DNA of 64,000 nucleotides from Prorocentrum cordatum (taxonomy: Eukaryota > Sar > Dinophyceae > Prorocentrales > Prorocentraceae). Position 1 is the stretch's first letter. The number at the start of each line of letters is the position of its first letter. Both the position numbers and the translations under genes were made by a program. The notes under the pieces are model-generated. The model was not told the origin of the DNA, did no database searches, and saw nothing but the letters and a program-made list of their open reading frames with translations. The stretch covers positions 126,001-190,000 of the forward strand of contig CAUYUJ010009569.1 in NCBI GenBank assembly GCA_963575745.1, in the 5' to 3' direction. Shown here one piece after another: positions 56,490 through 64,000 of this stretch.

Positions 56490-57190
56490 CGTGATGCTGG
56501 TAGACACCGTTCTCCGATCTGAAATGACCATGATACGCCTTTCTTTGTTCCAAGGAGAATTATTTGGAAACTCTCTCTTGCAGTGGAGGTCTGTCAGTCT
56601 CCTCGTCCCTCCCCTCATGCATCCCCTGCCCCACCGTGCCCCCATCCCACTACTCAGTCACCAGCCCGTCGCCCTGTCCACCATCACCCCCTCATATCAT
56701 TCCAGATCCTCTGCACATTTGCCCCTCCCTCATCCATTCCTCTGTCTTCTTCCTTCCTCCTGGTCCTCTTCTCATCCCCCTCTGTCGTACCTTCCCTTCC
56801 TCGTCCTTTCTTTCATCTCATTCCTCATCCGTCTGCCGGGCCTCCTCCAAGAGATACGCGCTCACCGTCACCGTCACCGTCATCCCTCCCTCCAATATGT
56901 TTCCCCCTCGTCCCTATCCTTATCCCCCCTCCCTTTTGTCCGTCTCATCTGTCGCCTTCTCATCATCCTCTCTATTTCTCCTCGTTCTCACCTCAACTCC
57001 CTGCTCCCTGCCGTTCCTCCTCTCACATGAGATAACATGTTGTCCCTCCATCCCTCATCACTCTAGCCATCCTCTCTCCTCGCTCCCCATGCCTCGCTTC
57101 CTTCTCCCCGCTCCCTCTTTGGTTCCATCCTTCCCCGTTTGTCGAACATACGTTCAGCAGTGGCCACGAAGGTGCGCAGCTGAAGCCAAT
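56490..57190. other. Pyrimidine-rich stretch, no gene
   Basis: Strong C/T bias on the plus strand (CCCTCC, TCATCC, CTTCC words) from about 56590 to 57130. Three plus frames are open because purine-start stop codons are rare, with Ser/Pro/Leu-rich translations. No protein is supported. Confidence 0.5.
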
Positions 57191-57196
57191 TTTGGA

Positions 57197-57852
57197 TGAT
57201 GAAATGATGATGGTGGTGATGATGATGATGATGATGATGCTGATGCTGATGCTGATGATGGTGCTGATGATGATTATGATGCTGATGATGATGCTGATGC
57301 TGCTGCTGATGATGACGATGATGGTGGTGATGACGGTGATGATGATGATGACGATGATGATGATGAAGTGGCGATGACGATGACGATGATGATGATGATG
57401 ATGATGATGATGCTGATGCTGCTGCTGATGATGATGATGATGATGATGATGATGCTGATGCTGATGATGATGATGATGCTGATGCTGATGCTGATGCTGA
57501 TGATGATGATGATGATTATGATGATGATGCTGATGCTGATGCTGATGATGATGCTGCTGCTGATGATGATGATAATGATGATGATGATGCTGATGACGAT
57601 GATGATGATGATGATGATGATGATGGTGATGGTGGTGGTGGTGATGGTGATGGTGATGGTGATGGTGATGATGATAATAATGATGATGATGATGATGGTG
57701 ATGATGGTGATGATGGTGATGATGCTGATGATGCTGATGATGCTGATGATGCTGATGATGCTGATGATGCTGATGGTGATGATGATGCTGATGATGATGA
57801 TGGTGATGGTGATGGTGATGGTGATGGATGGTGGTGGTGTTGGTGGTGGTGG

Positions 57853-57886
<34 letters not shown>

Positions 57887-57888
57887 GG

Positions 57889-57922
<34 letters not shown>

Positions 57923-58046
57923 GATGGTGGTGATGATGATGATGATGCTGACGATGATGGTGATGATGATGAGGATGATGATGGTGATGATGATGATGAT
58001 GATGTGATGGTGATGGTGATGGTGATGGTGATGGTGATGGTGGTGG

Positions 58047-58096
<50 letters not shown>

Positions 58097-58178
58097 CTGA
58101 TGATGATGATGATGATGATGATGCTGCTGCTGCTGCTGCTGATGATGATGATGATGGTGGGATGATGATGATGGTGAC

Positions 58179-58227
<49 letters not shown>

Positions 58228-58395
58228 CTGCTGCTGATGCTGATGCTGATGCTGATGCTGATGCTGATGCTGATGATGCTGATGATGCTGATGCTGATGA
58301 TGATGCTGATGATGCTGATGATGCTGATGATGATGATGGTGGTGGTGGTGGTGGTGGTGATGATGATGAGGAGGAGGAGGAGGAGGAGGAGACTC
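57197..58395. repeat. GATGATG/GATGCT microsatellite, about 1.2 kb
   Basis: GAT, GCT, GGT and GAC trinucleotides in nested order, including blocks of GATGCT (6-bp), GGTGAT and GATGATGCT higher-order units, ending in a GAG run at about 58369-58391. All frames are open and meaningless (poly-Met, poly-Asp, poly-His, poly-Ile). Confidence 0.95.
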
Positions 58396-60167
58396 TTCTC
58401 CCCCTCCCTTCCCTCGGCCCCTCTGCTTTCCCGCAGCCACGCTTTCTCTAGTGTCTGCCCTCATCCTGTGATCGCATCGCTTCCATAACAAACAGCGGCG
58501 CCAACCTCTGCGATGGCTGACTTGTCGGCTGGCCCGGCGCCCCCAATCCTGGAGGGCGGCCCAGCGAATTCGGAGGAGTCGCGAACAGGAGATGGATGTG
58601 TTCTCAACTTTTTCGGTTTTAATCTACGTGAGGGGTCCGAGATGTCGGGCTCGAGAACAGGACCTGGGTCGATGGAGGGCCCCCCACAGTTTGTCAAGGG
58701 TCGGTTCGGTTGAGCGGCGTAGGGCGCGGGCACTCGCGCCCAAGCTGCCCACGTAACACCGAGCGTCAGCGCCCTCTCTCTCCCCGTGGCGTGCCGCGCT
58801 GGCGGCCTGCGCTTCTCAACCCGCGAAAGACTCCCGCGTCATCGTGCTTGCCACCTCTTTTTTCTTGGCGGCGAGTGAGGGATCGGATCGACTCGGCAGG
58901 AGGACGCGTCAAGCATCTCAGCGCCGTCGGCGAGTGAGGGAGGGAGGGGAGAAGGAGAAGGCCTTCTGAGGAGGCGGTGGGGCTTCTCTGCAGCCCTCTG
59001 ACCTCCTGAGGGGTTTCCGGTGTCTTCGGGGAAGGCTGAGAACATTTTTTCAGGAGGCCAGAGGACTTCCGAGCCTTCCGGGTAGGCCCGCCCCCTCTCG
59101 GACACTTGGTGGCTGTTGGGTCATAGCTCGGCTCCCCGGCGGCCGTTCGGGACGATCTGGGCACCCCTGGAACGCTCTCGGCGAAGCGCAGCCGCTGGAA
59201 AGCATCCCGTGGCTGGAGAACCGCTGAAAGCCTGCGAACACGCCCGAAAACATCAGAACTCGAGCCTTCCGAGAAGGCCGGGGGATTTCCCCGGGTCGGC
59301 GGCGCGCGGGCGTCGCCCGCCACGACGGCGACGACGACGCCGCCGATTGTTGCTCAGGCGGTGCTCGCTCCGGTTGAGGCGCCGGCGCCCGTGGCCGAGG
59401 CCCCAACGCCGCGGCCCCCAGCGGCGCCCTGCGGCGACGCCGCGGGGCCGGTGGTCGAGTATCCGAACCCGCTGACGGGGAGGAGCTCGAGTGCCAAAAT
59501 CGCGCATGCATAAGTTCGGACCCTTCCACTTCTCGAAGAAGAAACGACGCCATAAACAATAACCCTTGGGCCCCCCCAGCGGCGCCTCCGGCGCCGCCCC
59601 TGGCGCGCTCCGCGCGCTAGGGAGGGGGGCCCAGCGCAAAACCAAGAAAGCCGAGCGGACCGAAAGTTTATGTTTCTGTGTTTTGTTCTTCATCTATCTT
59701 CGCAGTTAGAAATCATGACGGACGATTTCGTTGTCCTTTTTTCGGCTTCCAGGAGCGTTCCCCGGGCCCCGGGGTCGTGAAGACATGTTATTCGAGGCAG
59801 AAGACTGGCCTCGGGGAAGAGGTCGAGACCTCCCAGCTCCACGTTGTGAACATTTGCGTCCGCGCCCTTGGATGCACGTACTGCTCCCCCCCCTTGGCTG
59901 TTCGCCCCTGGTCGTCGCCTCCGACCGCAGGGCGCGTCGAGGGCGGCGGCGGCCTCCTGGGGCTGCCCGTCGTCGTCAGTTGTCCGTCGCGGATTCCTTG
60001 GGTCGGTCCTGGATCCTGGACCTCCCCCCCTTCTGCGAAGCCTCCAGCGCCGCCCGCGGCGCTGTCCGCGCGCCCATGGGTGGAGTATGCGGGGGGGGGA
60101 TGCAGCCCCGTCCGCCAAGTGCGCGCGAGCATTGGCGAACACGGATGCTGGTGTTTCCATTCTCCAG
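58396..60167. other. GC-rich region, probable intron and intergenic sequence before the laminin-G-like exon
   Basis: No coherent ORF. Pro/Ala/Arg-rich frames at 59240-59500 are compositional. CGCCGCGGGG and CGACGACGACGCCG runs occur at about 59320-59450. A small inverted arrangement GGCGCCTCCGGCGCC is at 59581-59595. Confidence 0.4.
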
Positions 60168-60680
60168 GAACACGGTCAACCTGTCGCCACACTTCGTCGG
60201 GCGGCTTGGGGGGGCCTTCTCGTTCATGTGCACACTGACGATGGAGGGCATCGACAGCTGGACCCGCGTGTTCGACTTCTCCCTCCAGGCCGACGAGGAC
60301 AGCATCACTGCAGGGGCCATCGATCTCACTCTCAACCTGCACTTCACCGTTTTCCGGGGCAAGAAGCCGATCAGCCTGCGAGTGGACAATTTCTTCGAGC
60401 TCGGAAAGGAGTTTACGATGCTGTGCACGGTCTCGGACTCGGGGCACATGAAGGTGTTCAAGGACGGGGTGCTCGCGGGCGAGAAGGTGGATGGCCTGGC
60501 GCCCCTTACCATGGACAGGCCGCGCATGTACCTGGGCGGCCACTTCCAGTTCAGCAACCAGACCTTCCGCGGCAGCATCAAGGACGCGAAGGTCTGGAAT
60601 CGCGAGGTCTCCTGGCCGGCTCTGGCCGCCGTTCCTGGCAAGACCGCCGAGGACGCGAACGTCACGGGCGCAAAGAGAGG
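60168..60680 (+). CDS. Laminin-G/concanavalin-like domain exon (partial gene)
   Basis: One frame is protein-like from about 60130 to 60680. FVGRLGGAFSFMCTLTMEG and DSWTRVFDFSLQADED are followed by ISLRVDNFFELGKEFTMLC, SDSGHMKVFKDGVLAGEK, RPRMYLGGHFQFSNQTFRG and SIKDAKVWNREVSW. This is the strand pattern of a LamG/concanavalin-type jelly roll of the Laminin_G_3 kind, in which YLG(G) and F.G.I.D..VWNR close the sheet. Such domains bind sugars or extracellular ligands. The edges are set by a plausible acceptor (TTCCATTCTCCAG, ending 60167) and a donor (G|GTGAG at about 60680). No signal peptide or other domain is visible, so the rest of the gene lies outside or in exons I cannot see. Confidence 0.6.
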
Positions 60681-60684
60681 GTGA

Positions 60685-61210
60685 GCGGATGGGCGAGGGA
60701 GCAGGACGAGCGTGGCAGCTGTGTGGGGCAGGCCGGGGAGAGGGAGGCAGGAGAGGGAGAGGGAGCGAGGCGGGGAGAGGGAGGGAGGTGTGATTCGGGC
60801 CTCGGCGTGCGGAACGGGCTCCTAGAGGGCCAAAACGAGGTGAAATAGCAGCCGTCGATGTGGCGAAGGGTCTGAGGCCGTAGCCCCCGAACATCGACCG
60901 GAACATCGACCGGCCAAGGCCTCTCTCGCTACCGCCCACCAAACCACCCCAACCCAACCCGCAGGCCCCGATTTGTTCTCCATTTCCAGGTGGGGGGGTG
61001 TCGGGGAACATAAACAAAACACGTGTGGAACCCGTACCCTCCCAACCCGAAATTCGGGTCTTCGGGTCAGGCCTTCGGGTTAGGTTGGGGTGGTCTGGTA
61101 GGTAGTCATCTTGGGATGCGTTCTGCCCAGCATTTCAAGGCGTACCCGCTGGCGGCGACGACGTCTTCTCAGGCCCCCCCCCAAAATGCCTAAAACACGT
61201 ACGTCCCGAT
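60685..61210. other. Flank of the laminin-G-like exon
   Basis: GGGAGAGGGAGG runs at 60730-60785, then ordinary sequence. CGGGT words repeat at about 61050-61085 (ATTCGGGTCTTCGGGTCAGG). No gene seen. Confidence 0.4.
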
Positions 61211-61213
61211 CCG

Positions 61214-61253
61214 TGGAGGAGGAGGAGGAGGAGGAGGAGGAGGAGGAGGAGGC
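61214..61253. repeat. Short GAG microsatellite
   Basis: About 13 GGA/GAG units. Confidence 0.9.
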
Positions 61254-61822
61254 CAGACCCTCGCCCCTGGCCGATCATCCCTCGATCCTCGATCGAGAGG
61301 AGGGCTCTGAGCCCAGGCCCCCGACGTCGCGCTTTTTCCACAGAGTGGACCCCCAGAGGCCTCCACCCGCTCACAGGGACAGCTATTCCATCCCGAGCCC
61401 TTTTCCCGGCAAGGGCTCCAGCCCAGGGTTCTCTTTCTAGCTTGCGGGCCAGAGGCCCCCCACCAGAAGGGTGTCGAGCACTGGGCGTCTGGATTGGGCA
61501 CGTACAAACACGTGTGCGGAGGGGGGATTCTCCAACAGGAGTCCCCGCACGCGTGCGTGTGGCACGTGCTTTTTCACGTGATGCTGGCCACGACGGGGCC
61601 CCTAGCGAGAGACTTGGCCCGCCGGATGCTTTACACGCAAATGCGTACGCGGAGGGGGGCCCAGGATGCCCCTGGCGCGCGCGCGCGGGGCACGTATTTT
61701 ACCTGTCCACGGCCCCCAGGGGGGACCCAACGCGGTCCCGCTGGATTCTTCACAAATAACTGGCGCCGCTGTGCAGGAGGGAGGTGACGATGGCAAGAAC
61801 GAGTGTGGAGGCACGAGTATGA
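61254..61822. other. Spacer with a repeated ACGTG-rich motif
   Basis: Two related segments, CACGTACAAACACGTGTGCGGAG at about 61499 and ACGCAAATGCGTACGCGGAG at about 61635, are each followed by GGGGG and C-rich sequence. No ORF is supported. Confidence 0.4.
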
Positions 61823-62098
61823 TGACGAGGAGGAGGAGGAGGAGGAGGAGAAAGAAAAAGAAGAAGGAGGAAAGAGGACTAAGGAGGAGGAGCAGGAGGA
61901 GGAGGAGGAGGAGGAGGATCACAAGGAGGATCAGGAGGATCGGGAGGAGGAGGAGGAGGAGGAGGAGGAGGAGGATCAGGAGGAGGATCAGGAGGAGGAG
62001 GAGGAGGAGGAGGAGGAGGAGCAGGAGGAGCAGGAGGAGCAGGAGGAGCAGGAGCAGGAGGAGGAGGAGGAGGAGGAGGAGGAAGAGGAGGAGGAGGT
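61823..62098. repeat. GAG microsatellite with GATCA and GCA interruptions
   Basis: Nearly continuous GGA/GAG units over 275 bp, with AAAGA, GATCA and GCAG interruptions. Confidence 0.95.
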
Positions 62099-62745
62099 AG
62101 TGGTTGCAGCTAAGCAAAGGAACGTGTGGTACGCGCGTCATCAGAAAGTTTAACTAGTGTTCCTTGCCAGGTTCGTAGGTCCCTCAAGTTTGTGACGGTC
62201 CTGGGGCCAGGATGCGTCCTCTTCGTCCGAAGAGCACGCTAAGAGAGCTCCGTGACGCGAGGAAGTGAAGGGAATTGGAAATCACGCTAAGAGGAGGGGG
62301 ATTGGGGGGGATCATTGGTCTAAACACACCCTTACCCGGGGTCAGCCAGGGTGAACAGGGGCGCCCGCGGGATTGGGCGTTTGCCGCTGTTCCCGACCAG
62401 CTTGCCGCGCGCGCGCGCTGGGTCAGCGCCCAGGCGTCGAGATGCATCGACGCATTCAATGGCTGGTTGTTTGGCTGTATCAATACGCGCTGATTTTTGT
62501 TGGGGGCGTCTGGGGGCACGGGGGTGCGAGCGCGGTTGAAGGCCGCATCGGAGTGGCGGCCCCTGCCCCGTTTGACACAAGAGGAAGATCCCCTCCCTAT
62601 CCTGGCGACCGCTGCATCTGAGCTTGCCCGCAGGAGCGACGTTGCAATCTCGCGCTCCCGGGGGGGCCGCAGCGGCCGCGTTTGGTAGGGCTCTATGGGG
62701 CAAAACGTACATCCGAGGACGGTTTCGGCCACATGCCACTTCGAT
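62099..62745. other. Unassigned sequence
   Basis: No protein-like ORF and no repeat of note. Confidence 0.4.
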
Positions 62746-62820
62746 TAGGTACGGGTACGTTCCTGGGGGTACCGTCGACGCGGCGTCGACGCGGTACCCC
62801 CCGGCACATACCCGGACCTA
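62746..62820. repeat. 75-bp near-perfect palindrome
   Basis: Left arm TAGGTACGGGTACGTTCC-TGGGGGTACC-GTCGACGC pairs with the right arm GCGTCGAC-GCGGTACCCCCC-GGCACATACCCGGACCTA around a single base at 62782. A few mismatches and a 2-base bulge are visible. Could be a fold-back element or a cruciform-forming site. Confidence 0.75.
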
Positions 62821-64000
62821 GCTGGGGTGATTTCAGGCGGATTTTCCCGCGGGCACGCCATTGGTGACCACACCCAGCCTTCGGAGCCGTTTTGCCTTTG
62901 CATCGAGCAATGGTGATTTCCTGATTGCCTCGCGCTGACATTAGCGCCAGAATAGTTCGCATTCGCCCCCGAACGCGGCGAACCCCCCAAGCTTGAATAT
63001 GTGCCACTGCAGGCGCACCTCCGAACGAATTGGTTTAGTTCGACAGAGATCAACGCAGAGTCGGCCGTTCCGCAGATTCGAACGCACGTGCACATGGCAC
63101 CCATGGGCGCTTGGGGAAGGCAGCGCCCTGCAACGTTCAATCGGCCGTCCCTTCTACATTTGTGCAGCCGCTTTCGGCTGCAACGCGTCGCCCCCCCTGC
63201 CCCTGGCCACCCTGCCTAGGTAAGGGTAGGGGTGTCTTTGGCGATCGAGAGGGGAGGGGAGGGGGAGGGGGCGAGGGGGGAAGTGAGAGGGGGAGGAGGG
63301 GCGAGGAGGGGGGAGGAGGTGGGAGGGGGAGGGAGAGGAGGGGGGATTCGATTTCTCCACGCAGCAGCCGCACGCCCCAGCGAATCCCCCCCGCCTTCGG
63401 GCGCAGGGCGGACCACATCGCCCCGGGCTTCTCCTGGTGCTTGGTTGAGCCAATACGCCCAAGAGCGAGGCGAGGAACAGCAGTAGGACCTCCAGGGACG
63501 AGAGCACGGGGACCTCGACTCTGGTGTTGACCTCGTCCAGGCCGTCGATCTTGTACAGCCACGATGCTTAAATAAGGACCGCTTTGGATTCGGAAGGGGT
63601 TCGCTGTTCCTTAGGTTATTCCGTGGTTGTTCTTTTAGCCGTCATCGTGCACCAAAAAAGAGCCCGGCTCCTTACTTGGCGTTCCTTGTTGCAGCAGCTT
63701 GACTGCAGTACTCGTTCACTGATCTCACCAGATCAATCGCGCAGCCAACTTCCAGCTCGCTCATGGCCTCGAATTATCTGTCCAACATGTGTTGCTCCAG
63801 ACTTGACCCAACATGATGATCCTGTGACGCAGGGGCCTCGACTTTATGGACAGCTCCAGTATGTCATTGCACTGCAACTCTCATCCACGTTGCTGTCCCG
63901 AGCTCTGGCATTCGAGGTCGAACAGCTCCAGCCTCACGGAGCCCAAACTAGCCCAGAAAACAAACACCCAATTCGGTGTTTATTCCCATTAATCTTTCGC
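62821..64000. other. Unassigned right end of the window
   Basis: A GGGGAGG-rich stretch lies at 63245-63350. The last 450 bases are less GC-rich and unique. No protein-like ORF or RNA gene is recognised. Confidence 0.4.

Noticed and set aside
56564-57199. Plus-strand 211-codon Ser/Pro-rich ORF
   Set aside because: A product of the pyrimidine-rich composition; the other two plus frames are equally open.
57274-58491. ORFs of 265 and 405 codons in the GATG microsatellite
   Set aside because: Every frame is open because of the repeat; the translations are homopolymer-like.
1-64000. CRISPR arrays, bacterial operons, ribosome-binding sites
   Set aside because: The sequence is eukaryotic nuclear in character; no spacer-repeat arrays or operon-like gene spacing are present.

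Overview
The window looks like nuclear DNA of a dinoflagellate. An exact 22-nt dinoflagellate spliced-leader (SL) sequence lies at 43108-43129. The DNA is very GC-rich and packed with simple-sequence arrays. The retroelements have the domain make-up I associate with dinoflagellates, such as HVDD-type Copia reverse transcriptase and a methyltransferase-like domain beside the integrase. A large-genome, Prorocentrum-like species would fit, but the species is inference. Host genes are almost absent: I see one terminal exon of a berberine-bridge-type FAD oxidoreductase (1695-2225) and one laminin-G-like exon (about 60168-60680).

Layout. 1-2.6 kb: broken minus-strand ORF, a 54-bp minisatellite and the oxidoreductase exon. 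2.8-5.6 kb: extremely GC-rich, no convincing gene. 5.63-11.1 kb: a segment bounded by 150-bp direct repeats, with unrecognised ORFs and a repeat field. 11.3-17 kb: microsatellites, CTTGGGGCC-type repeats, three copies of a module ending in TTG-type arrays, an AT-rich island. 17.79-42.54 kb: nested retroelements. The outer one is a DIRS/PAT-type tyrosine-recombinase retrotransposon (ORF1, RT, RNase H, YR) with split direct repeats A1...B1-A2-B2. Its B1 repeat is interrupted by a 16-kb Copia-like LTR element (25968-42039). 43.1-53.7 kb: a non-LTR retrotransposon region with two upstream ORFs, one carrying a WW domain, and an intact 1357-residue endonuclease/RT ORF. 53.7-58.4 kb: minisatellites, a 407-bp tandem duplication, CTTGGGG repeats and a 1.2-kb GATG-type microsatellite. 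58.4-64 kb: mostly unassigned, with the laminin-G-like exon, GAG arrays and a 75-bp palindrome.

The most notable content is inside the Copia-like element. Besides Gag, zinc knuckle, protease, integrase, RT and RNase H it encodes a Tpt1/KptA-like RNA 2'-phosphotransferase domain with its R-H-R-R residues, a RING-H2 finger and a methyltransferase-like domain. Along its length lie at least 29 micro-hairpins of the form G-NNN-G/GNRA/C-N'N'N'-C. Their stems covary, their loops are always GNRA, and nearly all coding examples sit in one codon phase, giving X-G-(N/D)-Y-P with X and Y reverse-complementary codons. Its LTRs also carry an SL-like sequence. This copy is decayed by several frameshifts.
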